A stretch of 64,000 bases of DNA from Orychophragmus violaceus (taxonomy: Eukaryota; Streptophyta; Magnoliopsida; Brassicales; Brassicaceae): positions 186,001-250,000 of the forward strand of contig CM058236.1 in the NCBI GenBank assembly GCA_030180135.1. The letters are read 5' to 3'. Below the pieces are notes generated by a model. The model did not search any database. It was given only the letters and a program-made list of their open reading frames with translations, and had not been told where the DNA came from. Shown one piece after another: positions 21,950-32,783 of the stretch; positions within the stretch are counted from its first letter, which is position 1, and every line of letters begins with the position of its first letter. Position numbers and translations under genes: made by a program.

Positions 21950-22679
21950 TGTTGGGAATGTCCTGAAATCTATTGTACTTGCTCTAAGTGAAAGTCGTAC
22001 TGTCGAGATGAGACAATCATATGACACTAGGTAATCGTAATGCTTTGCTAGAAGCCACTTATGATCAATGAGTTTAGAACTCATTGCTAGTGTTATATGA
22101 TCCTACAGGGTCACACACCTAAGCAAACTGGACATTGAATGTGAGGTTGATCATTAATGTAATGATCGGATGAATGCATATTTGATATGCATTCGATGTC
22201 ATCTTTTCTGGGCAGTGTCGATCGACGCACTATGTGTGTCGGTCGACACGGATCGACTGTGTCGATCGACACAAAGAGTGTGTCGGTCGACACAACTCGC
22301 GGATTAGCAGATTAAATCGGTTTAATCATTAGTTAATCCCGTTGCGGTTTAAGTCGACATATATAAGATATATGGTCGACCTAAACTCGATCTTAACCTA
22401 ATACACAGCCACCAGAAACAGAAAAGAAACCTCTCTGGAGATTCGATCTCATAAGGCACTAGCATCCCTGCTGTCCAGTTCTGTGTGCGTGTGGATACCA
22501 GTAGAGGCGCAGCACTTGAGGCGCTCTAGATCTCGATTACTTGCTAAGACTTCCGCTGCATTAATCACCAGGTAATCTTCAGATCTGATAGATTCAATTA
22601 CATGAACCTGTAGATTCTAGGCTCGGAATTCAGACTAGGATTGCCTAATTGGATTAGGAATCTGCTAGAAATTCCTTCA
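21950..22679 (+). repeat. Co-D 3' LTR (730 bp)
   Basis: Same length and ends as the 5' LTR. TATATAAG is at 22360-22367. Confidence 0.93.
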
Positions 22680-22684
22680 CCTTC

Positions 22685-23595
22685 CGGTTCACCCCGACAC
22701 CGTCTTGCGACCTTGATCCAAATCCGGGAAACTAATCTCCCAACCGAGCCCATACTCGTCTGGAACATACGACCTTCCAACTGACCCCATAATCAGCTGA
22801 AAAGTACTTCCCATTGGACTTGTTCTCAAAGTCTGCCCAAGACTAAGTGCCCTTCACGTCCCGACCGTTCCTGGATCTGCGACCATGTCGAGACCCGCGA
22901 TCGTACGTATTCGGCCGTAACTTCATCCGCACGTTCGTTACGGATGTCCGTAAACCAATCCGTCAGTCCGTCGCGTTCGTACCACGTACCCATCCGTACG
23001 GACATGGCAGACATACCGCGTGATAGTCCGTCAGGATATCACGTACGTACTGCACATTCGTCCGTAAGGTCGACACGGACGTACCGCGTGACTGTCCGTC
23101 AGGACATCACGTACGTACCGTGCGTCCCTCTGTAGGGTCGATGCGGCCGTACCGCGTGATCGTCCGTCAGGACGTCACGTACGTACCGCACGGTTCTGCG
23201 CTAATGGACATGACTGTTCCCGCGATCAGGTGCGATGGTCCGTGGACGGTTGCCATCGGCCTGTGATCACGGTGAATGGTCTACAACGCTCGGTAATGAC
23301 TCGATGGTACCGTCTTTCGGTTTGGCCGCGATCAACTCGGTTTCCTCTTACCGTTTCACACTTGGGCTCTTGCCGTGTACGGTTTCATGATCTCGGCCAA
23401 CGTCTCCAAGACGCGCCGTTCGACCACCCGCATCCCACTGGCTTACTCGTCCCCTTAGTGTTATTGATCCGCACCAACCGTTCTTGGCCCATACACAATC
23501 ATGGCCGAGACTAAATACGTTCTTGGTGCACTTGTCTTTGCAAGTCACCAATCATCCGAGCATCGTCCTAGAAACAACTCCGCTCTGATACCATT
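22685..23595 (-). other. Gy-B interior, right part
   Basis: Resumes the Gy-B interior after Co-D and runs to the primer-binding site (23582-23593). Bases 22685-22852 match Gy-A (10820-10992). From about 22855 to 23520 it holds CpG-rich sequence absent from Gy-A. Both share the last stretch CAAGTCACCAATC...GCTCTGATACCATT. No gene. Confidence 0.85.
23014..23205 (-). repeat. 68-bp tandem repeat, ~2.8 units, CpG-rich
   Basis: Units start at 23014, 23082 and 23150, each with TACCGCGTGA..GTCCGTCAGG followed by ATCACGTACGTAC or a close variant, and then a GGTCGA.GCGG block. Confidence 0.8.
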
Positions 23596-26457
23596 TGTGA
23601 AGCCCCGACCTGGCCACCCTAGGCCACGGTCGATGCGTTCAACTAGACAGGCCAAACCCAGGCCTGGACCTCCCGAAATTTCCGTCCTATTTAAAATTTT
23701 CCCGAAGGAACAAGTATTCTTCGGATCTTCCTTTAGACTTACAGTCTTAGATCCTTCATACTCATTAATTAAGCAGCGGAATACTACTTTAACCATTATC
23801 TCGTTCTTCTAAAGAACGACCCATTCGAGAACCTCTTATGACTTTACTTAGTTTTCTCAAAACTATTTCGAGGTTCCAATTCCCAATAACCTTTCTAACA
23901 ACCTAAGCCTTTAACTTAGATTCTTTTCATTCTCCTATTCAGTTCTAACAATTCTTTAGAACAATAGAATAGTACTCGAAACATGTACCTTAACCTTTGG
24001 TGAAATCCGGTGTGAAGCTAACACCGCGTTTAGCTTGACTCGTTTGTTCCTCGAACTCATGGAACACGCCCCCTTTGTACTTAGTCATTCAACCAACCAT
24101 CCCCACATGACCGTGTACAAAAGAAGTCTTCTAGTTCCTTTCTTCGGCCGCCATCTTATCTCGCTTGTTACTTTGCTCGTTTCCCGTTGTCATTCACCGT
24201 CTTGACTTATCCACGTTTGCTTCCTGCATCTTGGCTTTTAGACCGACTCAAGTCCTTAGGAAGACCAGCTCATGTCCGGACGTTGACTCAGGTCGAATCA
24301 TGTCCTGATCACTTCACCGATTTCCCTTAGTATTGTTGGACTTTGCGTTCAGCACAAGGTTGGAAGGACTCCCTCGTTCACTTCCGTAGACGGTCTGATC
24401 CATGGTTTGTACCGTCGGCCATCGACCCAGTTCCTCTGACTGTTCGATCGGTCCGTACGCGTTTCGACCATGCGATTCTCTCGATCCTATCCACGGTCCA
24501 ACTCATGCCGTCCCGCTAGCCCAAACTTGTCCGAGGATGATCCATCCGATCATTTCCACGGCTTAAAGGACATAAATCCGTCTATTCGGCCAAGTTACTT
24601 ATCCGGCTATGCATAACAAACCGGCCATGTTCCCGTCTGGTTCATGTACCGCGATCGCTTGCAAAATAGCCTTCCCGCGCTGCATGATCGTTCACGAACG
24701 CTTGGCGTCGTACCGAGTGTCACTCGGTCGTACCACGTTCGTTAGAACGTCCTGCGTACCGCGATCGTGGCATCATCACCGAGCGTACTCGGAAATCATG
24801 CACACGCCTGGGCCCGTCGTGTGATCCGCGACCATGCCGCGATCACTGTCCAACCGGACTGGCCGCAACACGTTCTGATCATTCACGATCCTTGAACCGT
24901 TGCGTCAGTCCGCGAAGAGACGCGACCTTCCGCGAAGAGTCACGACTGTCCGTGAACAGTCACGACCATCCGCTTGGATCACGATCAGTCTGCCGCGACC
25001 ATCCTGCCGCGATCATCCCGTCGCGATCTTTCCACCGCAATCAGTCTGACGCGATCACCCTACCGCGATCAAACTACCGCGTTCACGTAACAGTTTGACG
25101 TGACAAGAAATGGCTGTGTTGACGAGCGTACTTGGCAGTTTTCCCACGCATTTCCGTCCGTCCGTCCGTACGCTTCATGCCGCGATCGCTGTCCATCCGG
25201 CTGACGCATGTTCCGATCGTTCACGATCCCTGAACAGTTGCGTCAGCCCGCGAAAGGACGCGATCAGTCAACCGGCGCGACCATCCGGAGATGATCCGCG
25301 ATTGACCGTGCGACTATACCATCCAGCCCGTGTACCGCCGACTTATCCGCGATCACCAGCCATCCGCGATCGTGTACGCTCGTCCCGACGGACGGTTACG
25401 ACAGACCGCGAACGAAACGCGACCGTTCGTGAAGAGTCGCGACTATCCGTGGACAGACGCGATCGTTCGCTATGGCCCGCGATCTTATGTTCCTTCGCCC
25501 AGCCTGATCGATCGGCCGTGACGCGCATGATCCAACTTTCCCGTCAGTCCGCCCATGAACCGCTCGCGCCCAGTCTGCCAGACTTCGGCCATCCGCCTAA
25601 ACGGATGCCGTTCATCCGCGCATAACCGTCCGAGTCTTCCTGTTCGTGTGCGCAGATCATACCGTTCACGCCGCCGATCAGTTCACGGTCTTGGCCTTTG
25701 GCCGACCGTGTCTTTTCAGAACATAAGGCCGATTCTCACGCCAATCTCCTCCCTGGTCAAGCGGACTGATTCAGAGAACGAGTAGAAGAGAATTATCATC
25801 TGGCCTTCTTCTAAACCGTCCAACGACCAAGTGGCTTAGCCGCGGCCGTGATAGAAAAGGTCTCAGATGCTGCCGTGGGTGTTGTGTTCGTCTGGCCGTG
25901 ATCCATGGCCGCGTATCCAACCATGATCATGCCAAAACTCGCCTTTGCCCAACCACTAACCGCCCTTGATCCGCCGGTCTTTTTCTCAAGATTTCCGACC
26001 AACTCTCTCTCTCTTTGTTCTCGGTTTTAGCCCTTTGGCCTTAGAGAGTTTCTGGGTTTTTCTCCCATGAAGATTGTGTGCGAAAAATGGCCCCTTCATG
26101 GTCTATTTATAGACCATGAAATCGCATGTAACTTCCCTTGGGAAGAGATGCTTCTTTTGGGCCGAAAAGTCACATCCCCCACTTGTGCCCATTCGCTTAA
26201 GGTCAGCTAGTGTCACTAGCTGACCAGCTGATTTCGCACTTGGACACTCTAGCTAGCTTGTGCTGAGCTGACTGTCCAGCTAAACACTCCTTACCAGCTG
26301 ATTCCTTTAACTCAAGCTCCTTTCCAGCTGAGCTTGAGCTCTTATCTGTCTACGGAACACTCTCTTTGATCACTCTTGATCATAAGTTCGTTTTCTGGTT
26401 CCGTAGATTGTCCAAACGTATAGGGTGTGGTCAGACTCCCGGTTCCGAGATGTTTCA
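23596..26457 (-). repeat. Gy-B 5' LTR (right)
   Basis: Co-linear with the left LTR with a few dozen or fewer differences. The last bases are TGTTTCA. This copy would drive transcription of the element. Confidence 0.9.
26104..26225 (-). promoter_or_regulatory. U3 core of Gy-B right (5') LTR
   Basis: Minus-strand TATAAATA at 26104-26111; palindrome with central T at 26201-26225. Confidence 0.7.
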
Positions 26458-26462
26458 ATGTT

Positions 26463-27801
26463 CCCGTCTGGTTCATGTACCGCGATCGTTATATCGTCCT
26501 GCTTACCGCGATCGTGGCATCATCACCGAGCGTTCTCGACAACCATGCGCACGTCTGGGTCTGCTGTGTGATCCGCGGTCATGCCGCGATCACTGTCCAA
26601 CCGGACTGGCCACACGTTCTGATCGTACGCGACCTTTGAACATTGCGTCAGTCCGTGAAGAGACGCGACCTTTCGCGAATAGGCCCGACTGTCCGTGAAC
26701 AGTTCGCGACCATCCGCTTGGATCACGATCAGTCTGCCGCGACCGTCTCGCCGCGGTCATCCTGTCGCGATCGTCTCCCGCGATCAGTCTGACGCGATCA
26801 CTCTACCGCAATCAGACTACCGCGATCACGTAGCCGCTTGACGTGACGAGAAATGGCTGCGTTGACGAACGTACTCGGCAGTGCCCGCGCATTTCCGTCC
26901 GTCAGTCCGTACGCTTCATGCCGCGATCGCTATCCATCCGGCTGACGCATGTTCCGATCGTTCACGATCCCTGAACAGTTGCGTCAGTCCGCGAAAGGAC
27001 GCGATCGTTCGCGTTTGGGTGCGACGATCAGCCAACAGGCGCGACCATCCAGAGATGATCCGCGACTGTCCGTGCGACTGTATCGTCCAGCCCGTGTACC
27101 GCGAATCCCATTCCATCTTAACCGGCCTAAGGCTTATGGACCGTCCCGCATCATGAACCGGCCGTGGTCGTTACCGCGTACCGTCCGTCCATGCGCGGTC
27201 GTCCTACCTTCGTAACCAATCAACCCGCGGCGCTGAGTATCAACTGCGGATGCACGTACACGTCCTGCGGACGTCCATGTTCATCCTGCGGGCGTGGCGA
27301 ACGGCCTGCGGACGCACGCAACCATCCTGCGGACGCGCTTAACCGTCTTGCGATTGTTGCGCACGTCCTGCGGATACGCGCTGTCGTCCCGAGACGTCCT
27401 GCGATCGCCCAACGGTTGGTTATGTCAGACCACAGACAGACGCGACCTTTCGCGAACGGACGCGACTGCCCGTGAACAGTCGCGACCATACGCTGGGCCG
27501 TGTGCAGTCTGCCGCGTTCGTTCTGCCGCGTTTGACCAGTCTATCGACCCGAGCCTTCTGCTGTGACGCGTCCGATCCAATAGGTGATGTCCGACTGTCG
27601 CACGGTCAGTCCGTGATCGGCCTGCCGGGTTGTTCACGTCCGTCCTAACGGGCGCGACATTTACCCATGCTTAACCGTCCAGCCCTTTTTGTCCATGCGC
27701 CCAGACGACCCATTCCTCCAGTCAGTCGGACACGATCATGGCCTTTGGCCGATCGTGATCCTTATAGCCCGCCCGGTTCTAAGCCAAACATTCCTCCTTA
27801 C
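26463..27801 (-). repeat. Gy-A 5' LTR, piece 2
   Basis: CCCGTCTGGTTCATG... continues piece 1 after one ATGTT copy and matches 7852-9190 of the left LTR, mostly the CpG-rich centre. It ends at CTTAC (27797-27801), the left TSD of Co-C. Confidence 0.92.
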
Positions 27802-28530
27802 TGTTGGGATTATGTCCTGAAATCACATTGTACGAACTCTAATGATAGTTGTATTGTCGAGATCGGACAATTCATGTGATACTAGGTAGTCATAATGTTT
27901 TGCTAGAAACCACTTATGACAAATGAGTTGTAGCTCATTTCTGGTATCGTGTGAACCTACAGGGTCACACACCTAAGCAAGTTGGATATACTCTGCATGG
28001 GATAGATCATTGGCATATGGTCTGATCGATGTGTATTAGATACACATCGAGTTAAGTTTCTAAGAGATGTATCGATCGACACCATTAGGTGGGTCGGTCG
28101 ATACAGGAGGTGTGTCGATCGACACCACTAAGAGTGTCGGTCGACACAAAGGCGAAACCGAGACTGATGTTTCGGTTCACTTTAGGTCGATATATAAACG
28201 TGTTTTGCACATTCGACCCAATAGAGTTGTGCGCCGCCCAGACTGTTTTTCTTAGAGAGAAAACACAGAACCTCAAGAAACTAAAGCCCCAGGGAGATCC
28301 GAGCACCGGTCCTAGCATCCCGGCGTATTCCAGCTTGTGTGCGTGTGGACTGAACAGTAGAGGCGCAACGTTTGGGGCGCTGCAGATCTCGTGTTGCCAT
28401 AATCTTCCGCTGCTAAACACCAAGTAACCACGAGGTGAGATCCATGATTCGATTAACTAGACCCTAGATCTTAGGCTATCGGGAACTCGCGAGAATTCTG
28501 AATCTGTAGAATTGGCTCGGATTCCCAACA
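27802..28530 (+). repeat. Co-C 5' LTR (729 bp)
   Basis: Begins TGTTGGGATTATGTCC and ends GATTCCCAACA. It shares layout with Co-D's LTR but little of its sequence: a GATGTGTA...TACACATC inverted repeat, two palindrome pairs (28071/28093 and 28114/28136, 22-bp spacing), TATATAAA at 28191-28198 and a CAA|GTAACC donor-like site at 28424 (CAG|GTAACC in the 3' copy). Confidence 0.93.
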
Positions 28531-30158
28531 GTGGTATCAGAGCCTTAGGGTTTTATCATTGAATCGAACCTGTTTGTAGAATTTAATGAATTGAATTCGT
28601 TCATTGGAATTATGAGTTAGAACAGGTGAGATCGATCTGATCGATCTGCGATTCTGTGTTTTCGCACAGTGTCGATCGACACACTGGGTGTGTCGGTCGA
28701 CACAAGGTGGCGAATTCGACAGAGTCGGCGGCTAGGGTTTTTCGCGAAGAAAAGCCGAAAGCCTTCTGTGTCGATCGACACACTGAGTGTGTCGGTCGAC
28801 ACAGAGCAAACTCGGTCGAGTGTCGATCGACACAGTTTGAGTGTCGGTCGACACAGGACGAAATTCGGCGGCTAGGGTTTTTCTCGTAGAAAACCTAAAA
28901 GCCTACTGCGTCGATCGACACAGGTTGAGTGTCGATCGACACAGGCCGAGCGAATGGTTAATCGGTTCAATTGGATTGGACCGGTTATCATGCTTGGTTA
29001 AGTCCGAATAGATCGGTTTAAATTGGATGAATTAGTTCAATTGGATTGAACTGATTATCTCAATTAGCATGAACCGATGGGATAAATCAGTTTGATTGAA
29101 TAAGTCGGTTCAATTGAATTGGACTGGTTATCGCAATCAGTTGAAACTGGTTTAAATGGTTTAAATTGAATGAATTGGTTCAATTGGATTGAACTGATCA
29201 TCCCAATTAGAATAAACCGATTGGTTAAGATCAGTTTGATCAGATAAGTCGGTTCAATTGAATTGGACCGGTTATCAAGAACTATCTGCGGTTTATGTCT
29301 ATGTCGATCGTCACACATGGGCTGCGTCGATCGACATAACTGGTTCGATGAACCGGGTTAATTGAATTAACCGGTCATTGAAATCCGGTTTGGTTTGGTA
29401 GTGTCGATCGACAGACATAGTCTGCGTCGATCGACACAGTGTACGAAATTCTGGTCATTGAACCTTGAATTTGCAGAAACCAAACTAGACTTAAACATTG
29501 ATCAAAGATTAGCTTCAATGTGGTCAACTGTCAAGACTCATTTCGTTGTGTGATGTCTAGCCAAGAGCTTGGTGTCCACAATTACGTGAGTAAGGCAGGT
29601 AATAATGTTGATGGATTTGCAGTGCATAAGCATCAACAATTACATGACCTAAGAGATTGATATGCTAACCTTTCAGAGTTTAGTTTCCTCAACTAAATAT
29701 CAAGTAGTCTTGATGTCTTGCCCAAATCTTGTCTACTGTCAAAACTTGTGTCGTTTGTTGGATATTCTTGGAGTCCTTGGTATCCACTGCAACGTGAGTG
29801 AGGCAGGTGGTCTTTGACAGACTTGCAGTGCAACTGTCAATGATCACAAGACAGAAAAGATTGGTTGTACTTGACTGGGCTATCAGAAGTTCTGAGCCCA
29901 GAGACATCAGAGTGGATTAGACATAGTTTGTCTCATTCACGACCAAGAGTTGTACTGAGTACAATTAGCAATGATTTGCTTACCTAGATAACCAAAATCT
30001 GAGTAAGGCGAGTCGCCCACTCGAATTTTAGTAATCTGAGGATCTTGGATCATTATATTCATAGAGGAAACATTGTTTGAATATAATGCGAGTTTTCTTA
30101 TAGTTATAAGATTTCTCATCATATACATAACTAAGTCTTTGTTTTTATTGGATTTCAG
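28424..30158 (+). other. Co-C putative 5' leader intron and leader
   Basis: Runs from the LTR donor-like site to GATTTCAG at 30158, three bases before the gag ATG. It contains the primer-binding site right after the LTR (from 28532), six palindrome pairs and long AATTGGATTGGACCGGTT-type repeats at 28950-29380. A partial duplication with ~141-bp period repeats GGCGGCTAGGGTTTTTC with its palindrome pair (28726 and 28867). Confidence 0.5.
28671..28941 (+). repeat. Cluster of four GTCGATCGAC/GTCGGTCGAC pairs
   Basis: Pair starts are 28671/28692, 28770/28791, 28822/28843 and 28910/28931: exactly 21 bp in each. Two further pairs near 29304 and 29402 have 23-bp spacing. Confidence 0.9.
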
Positions 30159-30161
30159 CTT

Positions 30162-31076
30162 ATGTCTATGACTACTTTCTCGTTGCGATCCGTCCTTGAG
30201 AAGGACAAGTTAAATGGATCCAACTTCCTGGATTGGTATCGGAATCTGAGATTCATTCTCAAGCAGGAGAGCAAGGACTATATCCTTGAAAAGGCTCTTC
30301 CAGAAAAGCTTGGGACCAATCGCTCGCATGCAGTGTATAATGCTTGGAATAAGCATTATACTGATGTGGTAGATGTGCGTGGTCTGATGTTGGCTACCAT
30401 GAACTCAGACTTGAAGAGTCAATACGAGAACATGGAGTCGCCAATAGAGATGATCACCAGCCTGAAACTGAAGTTTCAGGATCTGGCACGAGTTGAGAGA
30501 TTCCAGATGGTGAAGTCTCTAACTAAGTGCAAGCTACCAGAGGATGCTCCAGTAAGTCCTCATGTCATTAAACTGATGGGTTACGTTGATAACCTGGGGA
30601 GACTGGGATGTCCTGTCAGCTTAGAGTTGGCCACTGACATCATTCTGCAGTCACTGCCATCAAGCTATGACAAGTTCGTTAAGAACTATATCAAGAAAGG
30701 CTTGACGAAGACGTTGACTGAGCTGCATAGCATGCTCAAGACAGCAGAGCAAAACATCAAAAGGGGTAAAAGATTTGAGAAATCTTTTATAGACAAGGGT
30801 GAAGGCAAGGCCGTCCAGATTTGGAATCAGGATAAGCCTGTGTCATCTTATAAGCCCAAATCAAGCCCATCTGGTGTTAGTAAGTGCTTCTACTGTAATG
30901 AGTCGGGGCATTGGAAGAGAGATTGCAATAAATTCTTGGAAGATTCACAAGAGATGGAGAAGATGTATGGTACTTCTTCTTCAGGTATTGTGTTATTAAT
31001 TCAAGTTCTACATAAGTATTGGATACTTGTTGCGGTACTGATATTTTTGAAATATGCAGGACCTAAGCGACATTAG
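30162..31076 (+). CDS. Co-C gag (304 codons)
   Basis: Copia gag starting MSMTTFSLRSVLEKDKLNGS. It has an alpha-helical capsid-type region over about residues 1-210 (the LLxATMNSDL and LxxKFQDLARVERFQ stretches match Co-E) and a knuckle CFYCNESGHWKRDC near residue 244. After GTSSSGI it leaves the family sequence by a frameshift, so the last ~30 residues are not protease. The frame is undisturbed through the knuckle while the rest of pol has collapsed. It could still form particles and package RNA. Expression is unknown. Confidence 0.8.
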   Translation: MSMTTFSLRSVLEKDKLNGSNFLDWYRNLRFILKQESKDYILEKALPEKLGTNRSHAVYNAWNKHYTDVVDVRGLMLATMNSDLKSQYENMESPIEMITSLKLKFQDLARVERFQMVKSLTKCKLPEDAPVSPHVIKLMGYVDNLGRLGCPVSLELATDIILQSLPSSYDKFVKNYIKKGLTKTLTELHSMLKTAEQNIKRGKRFEKSFIDKGEGKAVQIWNQDKPVSSYKPKSSPSGVSKCFYCNESGHWKRDCNKFLEDSQEMEKMYGTSSSGIVLLIQVLHKYWILVAVLIFLKYAGPKRH

Positions 31077-32141
31077 AACGTTGAAGAAAGGACAAGTGGA
31101 ACTGCGTGTCTGGTTGAAGCAATGGTTGCTCCATGAGCCGTAGAGATTCTCCACTTGTAGGAGCCTTTCCTACTTGGTTTTTGAAATTAATTGCCACCAT
31201 GTACTTGCTATATGCAAAATGTCTTTCATTTTCTTTTGAGAATTTGGATGCTTTTCATTCTGATAAAAGACAAGTTTTGTCCTTTTGATCTTAATGAAAT
31301 ATTTAATGGTAGCACCCCGTTTGGAATGGGTTTTGTATCTCAAACCAACAAGAGTTAGAATATAACATAAGTACCAAACGGTTTAAGTCTGATGACTCGA
31401 ACTCGATTTTTCTTTGGTTTAGTCGTTTAACCACAAGTGTGAAGCGGATTCAGTAATTCCATAGTTTTGGACTCATTCGATTGTTAATCATTTGAGATAT
31501 GAATTATGTTCACTGGACCAAAATGACTAAGGCCCATTTAGCAGAGCTAAAAGGAAACGGGCCAGAGGCTTATTGGGCCTTACACATACTGATGTATGCG
31601 GCCCAACAAACATAATAGCCAAAGGAAATATTCTGTACTTCATTACCTTATTGATGGAAATCGATTAGTATGGCTGTGTTCATTTGATGAGACACGAGCT
31701 GGAATCCCTTGAGGGAGTTCAAAGATGAAGTGTAGAACCAATTTGACAGAAGTATTGAGATCCTCGATTGAATCGCGGAGGAAAATACTAGGGTCAAGAA
31801 TTGAGTGATCATCTGAAAGAATGAATCAGATCTTATGTGATATGATTCGATTAATGATGAGTCACCTGAATCTTCCATAACCATTTAAGAATACGTTCTG
31901 AAATGTCTATGTTCACGCTAAAAGGTTTCTATCAGAATCAGTGAAAAACACCATATTGGATGTGGACTGGGTGAATTCCAAATTTGTTTTTCTGATTAAT
32001 TAGGATTGCAAGGTTTGTGTAAGACAGTAGTCAACAAACGAACTTGAATCTATATCTGATAAGTTCTACCTCGCTGGTTGTCCTGAGGAAACCAAGGCTT
32101 AGTACTTTTGTTGCCCAGAACTGTGTCTTTTAAGAAAGTTG
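31020..32141 (+). pseudogene. Co-C pol remnant, left of Co-E
   Basis: Decayed protease (ATACTTGTTGCGGTACTG corresponds to the DTGCGA site), GAG-pre-integrase and integrase segments, the last with GGGCCAGAGGCTTATTGGGC shared with Co-D. Stops occur in every frame. It is cut by Co-E at 32141 near the end of integrase. Confidence 0.8.
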
Positions 32142-32783
32142 TGTTGGGAATGTCCTGAAATCTAATGTACTATCTCTAGAAAGTATGATAAGTGTCGAGA
32201 TCAGACATAAGTCATAAATACTGGGTGATCATGATGACTTGCTAGAGCCCGCTCTTGATCTATAAGTTTAGGACTTATTACCAGTTATTGTATGATCCCA
32301 AAGGGTCACACACCATAGCTAACGGGAAAGTTAAATGGAATTAATACGGTAAGATGCAAGGCATTTACTGTATTTGTACAGAGAATTGGGCCAGACAAAA
32401 TACAGTCTTTTTGTCTGATTTGGGTCTTGGGCCCAATAGCCTGATAAGCCATTAGTTTAATTACTTGGGCCCATAAAACAAAGAGAGAGGCGCCACTTAG
32501 CCAAGGGTCTGCGATTTCTTTTAGGTCTGGCCGTCCTCTCTCTCTCTGTTGTTCCAACTTTGGTCTAGCAGCCTGATCCAGTAGCTTGTAAGAGTGTGGA
32601 TACCTAGGAGGAGCCGGTTATCATCAGCTCTTACAGATCTCGATATTCCTTTGGTCAATCCGCTGCAATCACAAGGTAATGATCCTGATCTGTTTATGAT
32701 TCAACTGCAAATCACCTAGATCCTAGTTGATTATGTTAGGTTGTAATCTGATAATTAAACCAATGAACACACATAATCCTACA
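32142..32783 (+). repeat. Co-E 5' LTR (642 bp)
   Basis: Begins TGTTGGGAATGTCC and ends AATCCTACA. The primer-binding site TGGTATCAGAGC starts at 32785. CT-repeat near 32536. Donor-like AAG|GTAATG at 32676. It lacks the GTCGATCGAC pairs of Co-C and Co-D. Confidence 0.93.

Larger units (their letters stand above)
15895..22679 (+). mobile_element. Co-D, copia element with decayed pol
   Basis: TSD CCTTC on both sides, two 730-bp LTRs, primer-binding site TGGTATCAGAGC at 16626-16637, polypurine tract just before 21950. About five differences between the LTRs are visible by eye, so it is a recent insertion although pol is heavily damaged. This suggests it moved using proteins from another copia such as the Co-E or Co-F families. 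It carries many paired GTCGATCGAC palindromes, including two pairs inside former coding sequence. Confidence 0.93.
12108..26457 (-). mobile_element. Gy-B, non-autonomous gypsy element containing Co-D
   Basis: TSD ATGTT on both sides. LTRs are 12108-14973 (2866 bp) and 23596-26457 (2862 bp); part of the difference is a shorter CT microsatellite in the right copy. The right end reads TGTTTCA instead of TGTTACA. The interior is 14974-15894 plus 22685-23595. It has gag remnants, a primer-binding site (23582-23593) and a polypurine tract but no usable gene. It carries about 670 bp of CpG-rich sequence missing from Gy-A's interior. Confidence 0.92.

Noticed and set aside
28671..28941. CRISPR-like array (short palindromic repeats with varying gaps)
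   Set aside because: Spacing within pairs is fixed but between pairs is irregular, repeats are only 10-14 bp, no cas genes, and the context is a plant retrotransposon leader.
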